From Paractinoplanes ferrugineus (GTDB taxonomy: Bacteria; Actinomycetota; Actinomycetes; Mycobacteriales; Micromonosporaceae), in assembly GCF_016862195.1 (NCBI RefSeq), contig NZ_BOMM01000088.1, positions 1 through 39,529 on the forward strand: a DNA stretch of 39,529 nucleotides, in the 5' to 3' direction. Positions 17,098 to 24,786 of this stretch are shown one piece after another. The notes beneath the pieces are model-generated. The model saw nothing but the letters and a program-made list of their open reading frames with translations, did not search any database and was not told the DNA's origin. Position 1 is the stretch's first letter. Each line of letters starts with the position of its first letter. The position numbers and the translations under genes are program-made.

Positions 17098-17132
17098 GGT
17101 GCTAGCCCTACCCCTGGAGGTAGGCCAGCACC
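17098..17132 (-). terminator. Imperfect hairpin straddling the response regulator stop codon
   Basis: The arms 17098-17112 (GGTGCTAGCCCTACC) and 17119-17132 (GGTAGGCCAGCACC) pair with one bulge and one mismatch around a 6-nt loop. The stop codon (17108-17110) lies in one arm. It may end or attenuate the kinase-regulator transcript before the MMPL gene; no T-run is present. The 17102-17112 part also resembles the dyad at 19153-19170, so it may instead be a regulator binding site. Confidence 0.4.
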
Positions 17133-17752
17133 GCCAGCACCCGCCGGTGCTGCTCCTCGTCCTGGTGCAGGTCGAGTTTCGTGAAGATGTTGCGCACGTG
17201 CTTCTCCACCGCGCCGTCGGTGACCACCATCTTGCGGGCGATCGCGGCGTTCGACATGCCCTCGGCCATGAACCTCAGCACCTCGCGCTCGCGCGGGGTG
17301 AGGCTGCTCAGCGGGTCGTCGCGGCGCCGGCGGACCAGCAGCTGGCCGACCACCTCGGGGTCGAGCACGGTGCCGCCGGCGGCGACCCGGCGCAGGCCGT
17401 CGAGGAACTCCGCGATCTGCGACACCCGGTCCTTGAGCAGATAGCCGACCCCACCCGCGCGGTCGGCCAGCAGGTCATCGGCGTACGACACCTCGACGTA
17501 CTGGGAAAGGACCAGGATGGGGGTGCCCGGGACCTTGGACCGCGCCTCGACGGCGGCCCGCAACCCCTCGTCGGTGTGCGTGGGCGGCATCCGGACGTCC
17601 ACGATGGACACTTCGGGCCGGTGCTCGACGATCGCGGACACGAGCGAAGGCCCGTCGCCGACGGCCGCCACCACCGTGTGGCCGTTCTCCTCGACGAGCC
17701 TTATCAAGCCCTCACGCAACAGCACCGCGTCATCGGCAATCACCACCCGCAT
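17108..17752 (-). CDS. LuxR/NarL-family response regulator
   Basis: A 214-residue DNA-binding response regulator. The receiver domain (residues 1-120) has the acidic pair in VIADDAVLLREGL, phospho-acceptor D52 in SIVDVRMPP, and K in YLLKDRV. The C-terminal LuxR helix-turn-helix is clear: LTPREREVLRFMAEGMSNAAIARKMVVTDGAVEKHVRNIF. It should be phosphorylated by the sensor kinase encoded 28 nt upstream. The probable targets are its own operon and the MMPL gene, judged by related sequences in front of both. Confidence 0.93.
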   Translation of the reverse strand: MRVVIADDAVLLREGLIRLVEENGHTVVAAVGDGPSLVSAIVEHRPEVSIVDVRMPPTHTDEGLRAAVEARSKVPGTPILVLSQYVEVSYADDLLADRAGGVGYLLKDRVSQIAEFLDGLRRVAAGGTVLDPEVVGQLLVRRRRDDPLSSLTPREREVLRFMAEGMSNAAIARKMVVTDGAVEKHVRNIFTKLDLHQDEEQHRRVLAVLAYLQG

Positions 17753-17780
17753 GCCGCCATGCTGTCAGATTCGCGGTGTC

Positions 17781-19112
17781 TCAGGTGCCTTGGAGGGGCA
17801 ACGCAGCAGTGAGCCGCGTCCCCCCGCCGACCGGGCTCTCGACATGCAGCACGCCGCCGGCCGCTCGGACCCGGTCGTCGAGGCCGGCCAGGCCGTGCCC
17901 CTTGGCCAGACTGGCTCCGCCGACACCGTCGTCGGAGACCTCGACAAGCAGGCCGCCCGCCGCCCGCTGCACGCTCACCTGGACTTCGCTGGCGTGGCTG
18001 TGCTTCGCCACGTTGGTCAGCGACTCGGCGACCACGAAATAGGCGGTCGACTCGACGGCCGGGTCGAGCCGTTCGAACCGCGGCGCGTCCAGGTCGACCG
18101 GGATGGTGCAGCGGCCGGCGAGCGCGGTCAGCGCGGCCTGCAGGCCGCGGTCGACCAGGATCGGCGGGGCGATGCCCCGGGACAGGGCGCGCAACTCGTC
18201 GAGCGTCTCCCGGGTCTGGCTGAGCGCTTCGGCGACGGTGGCCCGGGCCGCGTCGGGGTCGGTGGCGAACTGCTGCTCGGCCCGGCCCAGATCCATGGCG
18301 AGGCGGACGAGGCGCTGCTGCGGCCCGTCGTGGATGTCCCGTTCGAGCTTGCGCAGGGCGGTCGCCTCGGCCGAGACGGCGGCGGCCTTCTGCTGCTGGG
18401 CGACCTCGCGGGCCTCGTTCGCCGCGGCCACCTGCCGGCGCAGGTCGTGGATCCCGCAGAGCAGACCCTTCGCGAAGTACGCCTCGAGCAGTGCCGCCCC
18501 CCGCACGACCCAGTACAGGGTGCCGAGGAAGAAGACGCCCGCGGCCAGGTAGAGCGAGACCTTGGTGCCGTAGCCGCCGTCGAAGCCCAGCAACTCGGGC
18601 AGGTCCTGGTCGTCCGGCCCGTTCGGCAGCGACCAGCCCCACAGCCCCCAGCTCAGGCCGCCGAGCGCGCCCGACCACCAGGCCACCACCAGGGCGAACG
18701 AGATGGTGCTCGGGATGAAGCGGAACATGGCGTGCAGCAGGTCGAACCAGCTCTGCCCATCGGTGAGCGGGGTGAACAGCCTGGCGATCGGACCGGCGCC
18801 CGGCTTGGACTTGTAATAGGGGTGCGGGAACTGCCTGCCGAACACCGGGCCGAGCCGGGCTCGTTCGACCGTGGCCAGGCCGCGCGCCACGTACATGGTG
18901 CCGAACAGAATGGGCAGGCCGATCCAGATGATCATCGTGCCGACGCCGAGCCAGAACAGCGTCATGCTCAGCACGATCGCGATGATCCCGAGCGGGAAAC
19001 CCAGCAGAACGTATTGCGTGTCGATGCCCAGCTGGCGCAGGAACCCACCTCGGTGAGCGGGTGCGGCGGCTGCCTCGGCGTGGGTCGTTGTCATGCCTTG
19101 AACGCTAGGCAT
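17781..19112 (-). CDS. Sensor histidine kinase (HisKA_3/NarL type)
   Basis: A 443-residue membrane kinase. The N-terminal half is an actinobacterial sensor module with about four transmembrane helices (about residues 34-75, 130-160 and 187-208) and little extracellular sequence, suggesting intramembrane or membrane-stress sensing. A coiled linker (EAREVAQQQKAAAVSAEA) leads to the phospho-acceptor H261 in LERDIHDGPQQRL, followed by an HATPase domain with the N-box AESLTNVAKHSHA and the G-box DDGVGG...GHGLAGLDDRV. Two starts are possible: ATG 19112, with GGGAGG 6 nt upstream (chosen), and ATG 19094 (six residues shorter, weaker AAGG). It pairs with the response regulator downstream. Confidence 0.92.
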   Translation of the reverse strand: MPSVQGMTTTHAEAAAAPAHRGGFLRQLGIDTQYVLLGFPLGIIAIVLSMTLFWLGVGTMIIWIGLPILFGTMYVARGLATVERARLGPVFGRQFPHPYYKSKPGAGPIARLFTPLTDGQSWFDLLHAMFRFIPSTISFALVVAWWSGALGGLSWGLWGWSLPNGPDDQDLPELLGFDGGYGTKVSLYLAAGVFFLGTLYWVVRGAALLEAYFAKGLLCGIHDLRRQVAAANEAREVAQQQKAAAVSAEATALRKLERDIHDGPQQRLVRLAMDLGRAEQQFATDPDAARATVAEALSQTRETLDELRALSRGIAPPILVDRGLQAALTALAGRCTIPVDLDAPRFERLDPAVESTAYFVVAESLTNVAKHSHASEVQVSVQRAAGGLLVEVSDDGVGGASLAKGHGLAGLDDRVRAAGGVLHVESPVGGGTRLTAALPLQGT

Positions 19113-19152
19113 CGGCGGCCTCCCATCCGATCCCGCTGCCGCCCCGATCGGC

Positions 19153-19170
19153 AGTAGGGCTAACCCTACT
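19153..19170. promoter_or_regulatory. 18-bp near-perfect dyad, candidate LuxR-regulator operator
   Basis: AGTAGGGCTAACCCTACT is palindromic at 16 of 18 positions and lies about 40 nt before the kinase start, in the 74-nt gap after the LuxC-like gene. A related GCTAGCCCTACC occurs at 17101-17112 before the MMPL gene. Its size and symmetry fit a dimeric LuxR-type response regulator. Confidence 0.5.
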
Positions 19171-19186
19171 AAGGGTCGGGCGAACC

Positions 19187-20377
19187 TCAGGCCGCGATGG
19201 TGGTGAGCCTGGTGAACTCGCTCGGCAGGTCGTAGCCGTCCCAGATCGCGCTGAAGGTCAGCGCCTGGCCGAACGGCACGATCCGGTCGACGCCCCGGCC
19301 GCCCAGCGCGAGCGCGAACTCGCGGAGCTGGTCGAGGCCGAACCCGAAGTGGCTGAACGTCTGGTCCTGCCGGTTCATCGCCGGGACCAGCTCGAGCAGC
19401 GAGCCGACCTCGGCGAACGGGAAGGCGCCGGCGCCGATCCAGCGCCGGGGCGCGGACGGTACGGCGGTCAGCGACATCGCGGTCACCGAGTTCTTCGGGA
19501 ACTCCATCGCCGAGATCGCGCCGGTCGCGGCCATCTCGTACGCGTTGACCCGCTTCTCCACCGCCATGGCCGCGTCGACCGCCCAGCCCCGCTGGTCGAC
19601 CACTTCGAGCAGCAGCTCGATGAACTCGGCCCGCACGTCGGACGTCTGCGAACCGACCAGGAAAACGGTCCGCGGCGAGGAACACGCGGCCTGGTCGAAC
19701 CAGTAGGCGTCGTTGCTGAAGCCGACGACCGCGTCCCGCCTCGACGCCGGGGTGGCGGCCCGCCAGCCGTCGGCCGAGATCGCCGCCCACGACGTACGGT
19801 CCGGGAAAGTCAGGTCGCGGGCCGACGGCCGCAGCGGGTTCTTCCGGATCGCCTCGACCGCCGCGTCGCCGCCCCAGATGACGCGCAGGTCGCACCACTG
19901 ACTCAGGGCCGCGGTGATCGCGTTGTCCCGGCCATAAGTGATCATGCGCTGGGTGCGGCCGATCACCGGGTCGGCGTCGGCGAGCACCTCGTTGAGGGCG
20001 GCCAGGATGGTGTCCGCAGCGGCGGCGGAGCGCTCCGAGATGCGTACGACGTTGTGGTTTCCGGCCAGCGCGGACAGCGCCCACGAGTAGACGAAGATGG
20101 TGTCGACGTTCGCCGGCGGCACATGGAAGACGTTGCCGCGCGGGAAGACGACCGCGTCGTCGCGCTGCATGCGCGCGACGGCCCGGTTGAGCTCGGCGGG
20201 CCGCAGGAAGAAGCCGAGTGAGCCCAGCTCGGGGTGTCGCCGGGCGACGGCCGGGGCGAGCAGCTTGCGGGCGACCTTGGCGAGGAAGTCGAGGACGCGC
20301 GGGTCACCGACGGTCAGCCGGTCCTCGACGGGCGCGGTCAGGTCGACTGACGAATCGCCGAATCGGTACTGGATCAC
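19187..20377 (-). CDS. LuxC-type acyl-CoA/acyl-protein reductase
   Basis: A 396-residue enzyme of the LuxC family (aldehyde-dehydrogenase superfamily), which reduces an activated acyl group to an aldehyde with NAD(P)H. The body includes VFPRGNVFHVPPANVDTIF, an ALDH-like segment (GNHNVVRISERSAAAADTIL) and the catalytic-cysteine region DQAACSSPRTVFLVG, with the cysteine at about residue 232. The start is GTG 20377 with GGGAGG upstream, overlapping the LuxE-like stop by 4 nt (GTGA). LuxC works with an acyl-protein synthetase, which is the adjacent gene here; no luciferase genes are present, so light production is not the role. The acyl chain and the fate of the aldehyde are unknown. Confidence 0.88.
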   Translation of the reverse strand: MIQYRFGDSSVDLTAPVEDRLTVGDPRVLDFLAKVARKLLAPAVARRHPELGSLGFFLRPAELNRAVARMQRDDAVVFPRGNVFHVPPANVDTIFVYSWALSALAGNHNVVRISERSAAAADTILAALNEVLADADPVIGRTQRMITYGRDNAITAALSQWCDLRVIWGGDAAVEAIRKNPLRPSARDLTFPDRTSWAAISADGWRAATPASRRDAVVGFSNDAYWFDQAACSSPRTVFLVGSQTSDVRAEFIELLLEVVDQRGWAVDAAMAVEKRVNAYEMAATGAISAMEFPKNSVTAMSLTAVPSAPRRWIGAGAFPFAEVGSLLELVPAMNRQDQTFSHFGFGLDQLREFALALGGRGVDRIVPFGQALTFSAIWDGYDLPSEFTRLTTIAA

Positions 20378-21408
20378 GCCGCCTCCCGGTAGGTGTCGGA
20401 GCAGCCCCGAGCCTCGGCCCGCGGCAGCCGGCCGAGGACCGAGAAGCGCTTGCCGGGCCAGTCTCCGTCGTCCACGCCGTGCACCACGCCCAGGTCCTCG
20501 GTCAGCAGCACATGACCGGGGTACGACGTCGGCAGCGTGCTGATCACCTCGAGCAGCCCGGTCTCGCCCGGCGGCAACTCCCGCCACGTGATCGGGTCGC
20601 GCACGATGACGTCGGCGAAGTCGGGGCAGTAGAGCGAGCCACCGGACGGGCCTTCGAGGAAGACCGTGCCGATCTGCTCGACCATGCCGTAGTAGTTGTG
20701 CACGTTGGTGAGCCCGACGCCGGCCAGCCGCGCCCGGAACTCGTCGGGCGAGACGGCCTGGTCGATCAGCTTCTTCCAGCCACCGGAGTGGATCAGGATG
20801 CCGTTCGAGAGGTCGAGCCCGTTGTCCCGGGCGACCTCGTAGAGGTGCAGCCAGACCAGGAAGGTGAAGCCGAAGATCAGGAACGGCGCGTCACCGTGCT
20901 TGTCGAGGAAGCCGCGGATCGCGTCGAGGTCGACGACGCCGTCGTTGTCGAGCGCCCACACGTGGTCGCGGCCGAAGGTCGACATGCCGAGCACACCGGC
21001 GCCGCGGGCCGAGAACGACTTGCGGTCCTTGAGCATCGCCTTGGTGTCGACCAGCAGCATCGGCAGTCGCTTGGGGCCCAGGACGGTCTGCACGGTGGCC
21101 CCGAGCCGGCGGGTCTGCTCGGCGGCCGCGTGCTTGTCGAGGTAGATCCGGCTGACCTCGCCGGTGGTGCCGCTGGACGTGAGGACCTTGAAGACCTCGT
21201 CGTCCGGGATGCTCTTGAGCTCGAGGCTCTTGAACAACCGGACCGGTAGCCAGGGCAGCTCGGCGACGGAGTCGGCCTTCTCGAACCCGGACGCCGCCAG
21301 GATCCGGGCGTACGGCTCGGAGTTCCGGCGGTGGTGCTCGGTCAGGGCGGAGAGCTCCGTCAGGAGCACCTCTTCCTTCTCGGCCTGCGGAAGGGTGAAC
21401 ACACTCAC
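20374..21408 (-). CDS. LuxE-type acyl-protein synthetase
   Basis: A 344-residue member of the LuxE/PaaK-like adenylating family. It should activate a carboxylic acid with ATP and hold it as a thioester for the LuxC partner. The nucleotide loop TSSGTTGEVSRIYL lies near residue 97, with NYYGMVEQIGTVFLEG further on. A cysteine near the C-terminus (C336 in EARGCSDTY) sits where LuxE proteins carry the acyl-accepting cysteine. The start is GTG 21408 with GGAG upstream; it overlaps the ligase stop (GTGA) and the LuxC start (GTGA), so the three are translationally coupled. Confidence 0.88.
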   Translation of the reverse strand: MSVFTLPQAEKEEVLLTELSALTEHHRRNSEPYARILAASGFEKADSVAELPWLPVRLFKSLELKSIPDDEVFKVLTSSGTTGEVSRIYLDKHAAAEQTRRLGATVQTVLGPKRLPMLLVDTKAMLKDRKSFSARGAGVLGMSTFGRDHVWALDNDGVVDLDAIRGFLDKHGDAPFLIFGFTFLVWLHLYEVARDNGLDLSNGILIHSGGWKKLIDQAVSPDEFRARLAGVGLTNVHNYYGMVEQIGTVFLEGPSGGSLYCPDFADVIVRDPITWRELPPGETGLLEVISTLPTSYPGHVLLTEDLGVVHGVDDGDWPGKRFSVLGRLPRAEARGCSDTYREAA

Positions 21409-22637
21409 AGCGACGACTCCAGGGCGCGGTAATCAACCTTGCCGTTGGGCAGCAGCGGCAGGGCTTCGATGCTACGCACCACGACACCGGAGGAGTGTGT
21501 CCCGAGCCACTCGGAGATCTTGGTGCGCAGCTCGCGGACCTCGTCGGCGGTGGCGTCGAGCGCGAACGCGACAAGCTTGTCGCCGCCGTCGATGGCCGTG
21601 ACCGGGAAGTGTTTCTCCACGTCGTCGAGGTTGATCCGGACGCCGAAGACCTTGCCCAGCCGCTTGATCCGGCCGGTGATGAACAGGAATCCCTCGTCGT
21701 CGACGCGACCGAGATCACCGGTGTGCAGCACGCCACCCATCTCGTCGCCCCTGGCCAGATCGGCGGCGGTGTCGGCGTAGCCCATCATGACGTTCGGCCC
21801 GTGGTAGAGGACCTCCCCGTCGGCCGAGATCTCGAAGTGGCCGCCGGGCAGCGCGACCCCGACCGAGCCGAGTTTCTCGGCCAGCCGCGCGGGCGGCAGG
21901 GTGGCCATCCGGGGTGCCGCCTCGGTCTGGCCGTACATCACGTAGAGCGAGCCGCCGACCGTCGCCATCCGTTCGCTGAAGTCGGTGACCAGGTCGGTAC
22001 GCAACCGGCCGCCGGCCTGGGTGAGCTTGCGCAGCGAGGGGTATTTCGCCGGGTCGAAGCGCAGCCGGCGGAGCATCTCGTACTGGTACGGCACGAACGC
22101 CATCGACGTCACGTGGTGCTCGACCGCGGCGGTCCAGAAGTCGCGTTGCATGATGCCGGTGCGCTCGAGGATCACGGTGGCGCCACGCACCAGGTGCGAG
22201 TTGAGCACCGACATGCCGTACGAGTAGAAGAGCGGCAGCGTCGTGATCGCCACGTCGTCGGGACCGATGTCGAGCACGTCGGCGATCTGCTCGGCGTTGC
22301 TGCGCACCGCCTCGGCGGAGAGCCGCACCAGCTTGGGGTTGCCGGTCGAGCCGCTGGTGGTGAGCAGCAGCGCGAGATCGGGGTGCACCTCGTCGGTCGC
22401 GAAGCGCTCGGACCAGTGCGCGTTGTCGCCGTCGGGGTCGAGAAGAACGACCGGCCGGCCGAGCCGCACCGCGGCCAGATAACGCGCGATGTCCGCGATA
22501 GTGGTCGAAATCGGGTGGAAGACCACCGCGCCTTTTTCCCCCGCCAACGCCTCGGCGGCGGCCGCGACATCGGCTTCGGACAGCGTCGAGCCGGTCGCGG
22601 CGTCGATCACGCGCGCACCGGGGTGAAGCAGGTTCAC
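21405..22637 (-). CDS. ANL-superfamily adenylating enzyme (acyl-ACP/acyl-CoA ligase)
   Basis: A 410-residue AMP-forming ligase, short for the family (usually about 500 residues) because the N-terminal region is reduced. Motifs present: P-loop LLLTTSGSTGNPKLVRLS (about residues 110-127), YGQTEA, HTGDLG, ITGRIKR, and the C-terminal lysine of PNGKVDYRAL at about K400. It probably adenylates an acid and loads it onto the acyl carrier protein encoded at the head of the operon. GTG 22637 overlaps the SDR stop (GTGA). Having both this ligase and a LuxE in one operon suggests two activation events or two acyl carriers. Confidence 0.88.
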   Translation of the reverse strand: MNLLHPGARVIDAATGSTLSEADVAAAAEALAGEKGAVVFHPISTTIADIARYLAAVRLGRPVVLLDPDGDNAHWSERFATDEVHPDLALLLTTSGSTGNPKLVRLSAEAVRSNAEQIADVLDIGPDDVAITTLPLFYSYGMSVLNSHLVRGATVILERTGIMQRDFWTAAVEHHVTSMAFVPYQYEMLRRLRFDPAKYPSLRKLTQAGGRLRTDLVTDFSERMATVGGSLYVMYGQTEAAPRMATLPPARLAEKLGSVGVALPGGHFEISADGEVLYHGPNVMMGYADTAADLARGDEMGGVLHTGDLGRVDDEGFLFITGRIKRLGKVFGVRINLDDVEKHFPVTAIDGGDKLVAFALDATADEVRELRTKISEWLGTHSSGVVVRSIEALPLLPNGKVDYRALESSL

Positions 22638-23371
22638 AGCGTCAATCCCCCATCGACTCCCAGCACCTGGCCGGTCACGAACCGGGCCTGCTCGGAGAGG
22701 AGGAAAGCGATCACGTCGGCGACCTCGTCGGCCTCGCCCAGGCGGCCCAGCGCGGTGTCGCCGATCCGCTCGGCGCGTCCCTTCTCGTCGAGCGAGTCGA
22801 GCATGTCGGTGCCGATGAAGCCGGGCTCGACCGCGTTGACCCGGATGCCCTGCGGCCCGAACTCCTTGGCGGCCGACCGGGCCAGGGCCGCCACGGCGGC
22901 CTTCGACGCGGCGTAGACGGCCTGGCCGGCGATGCCGCGACTGGCGGTGATCGACGACACCAGGACAACTGATGGCGTACGCCCGCGGGCGAGCAACCGG
23001 GCCGCGCCCCGCAACGTGTATGCCGCACCGGCCGAGTTCACCGCGAACAGGCGTTGGATCGTGGCGTCGTCGGTCATGCCGAGCATCCCGGCCGCGTGCG
23101 TGCCGGCGTTGACCACCAGGGCGTCGAGCCGCTTGAAGTGGCTGAAGGCCAACTGCATGAGGGCCTTGCTGGTGGCGGGGTCGGAGATGTCACCGCTGCC
23201 CGTGAAAGTAGTCACACCGAACTTGTCGGCCAGCTCGGTGGCGACCCCGGCGACCGCTGCCGCACCGTGACCGTGCAGCACCAGGTCGTAACCGCGCTCG
23301 GCCAGTTTGGTGGCGGTGGCGCGACCGATGCCGCGGGAAGCCCCCGTTACGAGAGCGACCCGATCACTCAC
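22634..23371 (-). CDS. SDR-family 3-oxoacyl-ACP reductase-like enzyme
   Basis: A 245-residue FabG-like short-chain dehydrogenase. It has the cofactor loop TGASRGIGRAT, an NAG-type motif (VVNAGTH), the catalytic serine in LVSSITASRG, YAASK (Tyr and Lys of the triad), and a C-terminal FVTGQVLGVDGG. In an operon with an acyl carrier protein and ligase it likely reduces a 3-oxoacyl group, for example to a 3-hydroxyacyl chain. The frame extends three codons to a TTG at 23380, but GTG 23371 is preferred because GGGG lies about 9 nt before it. It overlaps the acyl-carrier gene by 8 nt. Confidence 0.88.
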   Translation of the reverse strand: MSDRVALVTGASRGIGRATATKLAERGYDLVLHGHGAAAVAGVATELADKFGVTTFTGSGDISDPATSKALMQLAFSHFKRLDALVVNAGTHAAGMLGMTDDATIQRLFAVNSAGAAYTLRGAARLLARGRTPSVVLVSSITASRGIAGQAVYAASKAAVAALARSAAKEFGPQGIRVNAVEPGFIGTDMLDSLDEKGRAERIGDTALGRLGEADEVADVIAFLLSEQARFVTGQVLGVDGGLTL

Positions 23372-23609
23372 TGATGTCAACCCCGTACTTACCGAGAATC
23401 TTGATGGCTTCCTGGAAGCTCGACAGGTTGATCACGTCATCTGTGTCGATCATGACGCCGAACTCGTCCTCGAGGGCCGCGATCAGCGACATATGGGCCA
23501 GGGAGTCCCACTTCTCGTTGTCCTGATACTGCAGATCGTCCACGGGCGCATCCGCCGGAAGGTCCAGGGCGGTGCGGAAAGCTTCCCGCAGTTGCTGCAG
23601 AGTGCTCAC
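23364..23609 (-). CDS. Acyl carrier protein
   Basis: An 81-residue acidic four-helix carrier protein. The phosphopantetheine attachment serine is S36 in KWDSLAHMSLIAALEDEF. It is a discrete carrier, not part of a large synthase, and heads the operon ahead of the SDR, ligase, LuxE- and LuxC-like genes, which would load, reduce and release its acyl group. GTG 23609 has GGAG 7 nt upstream, and a good promoter match lies about 30 nt further up. Confidence 0.92.
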   Translation of the reverse strand: MSTLQQLREAFRTALDLPADAPVDDLQYQDNEKWDSLAHMSLIAALEDEFGVMIDTDDVINLSSFQEAIKILGKYGVDISE

Positions 23610-23640
23610 GATGGGGCTCCAGGGTGGGGTAGACAGAGGC

Positions 23641-23669
23641 CTCCTACCTTCTTACAGGTTCGTGGTCAA
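23641..23669 (-). promoter_or_regulatory. Sigma-70-type promoter for the acyl-carrier operon
   Basis: On the minus strand TTGACC (23664-23669) and TAGGAG (23641-23646) are separated by exactly 17 nt, a good match to actinobacterial housekeeping promoters. The predicted transcript start lies about 25 nt before the GTG at 23609. Confidence 0.6.
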
Positions 23670-23706
23670 CAAGACCAACCCGGCCCCAACACGCCGTGAA
23701 CGAGTG

Positions 23707-23735
23707 TTGTCCTTTTACGTCTACCCTGTTAAAGC
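23707..23735 (+). promoter_or_regulatory. Weak candidate promoter for the pseB operon
   Basis: TTGTCC (23707-23712) and TAAAGC (23730-23735) are 17 nt apart on the plus strand, about 60 nt before the pseB GTG. The -10 is poor, so this is only the best candidate in the divergent region. It leaves about 37 bp between the two opposed -35 boxes. Confidence 0.3.
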
Positions 23736-23796
23736 CCACGAAGCTGACTATGCTTCCGGCCGTACTGCCCCCTGCCCACCCCTCGGGAGCTCAAAC

Positions 23797-24786
23797 GTGT
23801 CTGTACTCAGCGGATCCTCGATCTTGGTCACCGGTGCCACCGGGTCCTTCGGCAAGGCGTTCCTCCGCTACGCCCTCGACAACCTGGACCCCAAGCGCAT
23901 CGTCGTCTTCTCCCGGGACGAGCTGAAGCAGTACGAGGTCCGCCAGATGTTCGGCGACGACAAGCGCCTGCGCTTCTTCCTCGGCGACATCCGCGACAAG
24001 GACCGTCTGGCCCGCGCCATGCACGGCGTCGACTACGTGATCCACGCGGCCGCCCTCAAGCAGGTCGACACCGCCGAGTACAACCCCTCGGAGTTCGTGG
24101 CCACCAACATCAACGGCTCGCAGAACGTGATCGACGCCTGCATCGACGCCGGGGTGAAGAAGGTCGTGGCCCTCTCCACCGACAAGGCGTCCAGCCCGAT
24201 CAACCTGTACGGCGCCACCAAGCTGGTCGCCGACAAGTCGTTCATCGCCGGCAACCACTACGCCGCCACCCACACGACCCGCTTCGCCGTGGTTCGTTAC
24301 GGCAACGTGATGGGCAGCCGTGGCTCGGTCGTCCCGCTGTTCCGCAACCTGGTCGCCCAGGGCAAGAGCCTGCCGATCACCGACAAGCGGATGACCCGCT
24401 TCTGGATCACCCTCCCGGCGGCGGTGAAGTTCGTGGTCGACTCGTTCGACGTGATGAACGGCGGCGAGCTGTTCGTGCCGCGCATCCCGAGCATGCGGAT
24501 CATGGACCTGGTCGAGGCCGTCGCGCCCGGCTCGCCGACCCACGAGACCGGCATCCGTCCCGGCGAGAAGCTGCACGAGGAAATGATCGCCGCCGACGAC
24601 AGCCGTCGCACGCTGCGCTTCCCGGACCGCTACGTCGTGCAGCCGGTCGTCGCCACCTGGGGCTACGAGACCCCGGCCGGCGGCGAGGAGGTCGCCGACG
24701 GCTTCAACTACCGCTCCGACAACAACGACCTCTGGCTGACGATCGAGGACATGCGCGAGCTCATCGCCGCGGAGGAGAAGAACTGA
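23797..24786 (+). CDS. pseB: UDP-GlcNAc 4,6-dehydratase (inverting)
   Basis: A 329-residue extended SDR, first enzyme of pseudaminic acid synthesis. It converts UDP-GlcNAc to the 4-keto-6-deoxy-L-arabino sugar. Motifs: NADP loop TGATGSFGKAF, GDIRDKDRL, HAAALKQVDTAEYNPSE, the catalytic stretch LSTDKASSPINLYGATK (Asp-Lys and Tyr of the FlaA1/PseB class), GNVMGSRGSV and the C-terminal RPGEKLHEEM. The length matches PseB/FlaA1 enzymes. GTG 23797 has CGGGAG (23784-23789); upstream extension runs back into the acyl-carrier gene and is rejected. It is divergent from that operon across 187 nt. Its stop overlaps the pseC ATG by one base. Confidence 0.94.
   Translation: MSVLSGSSILVTGATGSFGKAFLRYALDNLDPKRIVVFSRDELKQYEVRQMFGDDKRLRFFLGDIRDKDRLARAMHGVDYVIHAAALKQVDTAEYNPSEFVATNINGSQNVIDACIDAGVKKVVALSTDKASSPINLYGATKLVADKSFIAGNHYAATHTTRFAVVRYGNVMGSRGSVVPLFRNLVAQGKSLPITDKRMTRFWITLPAAVKFVVDSFDVMNGGELFVPRIPSMRIMDLVEAVAPGSPTHETGIRPGEKLHEEMIAADDSRRTLRFPDRYVVQPVVATWGYETPAGGEEVADGFNYRSDNNDLWLTIEDMRELIAAEEKN

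Noticed and set aside
19187..21408. Bioluminescence operon, because LuxC- and LuxE-like genes are present
   Set aside because: No luciferase alpha or beta gene or LuxD acyltransferase is present, and the neighbours are glycan and acyl-carrier genes.
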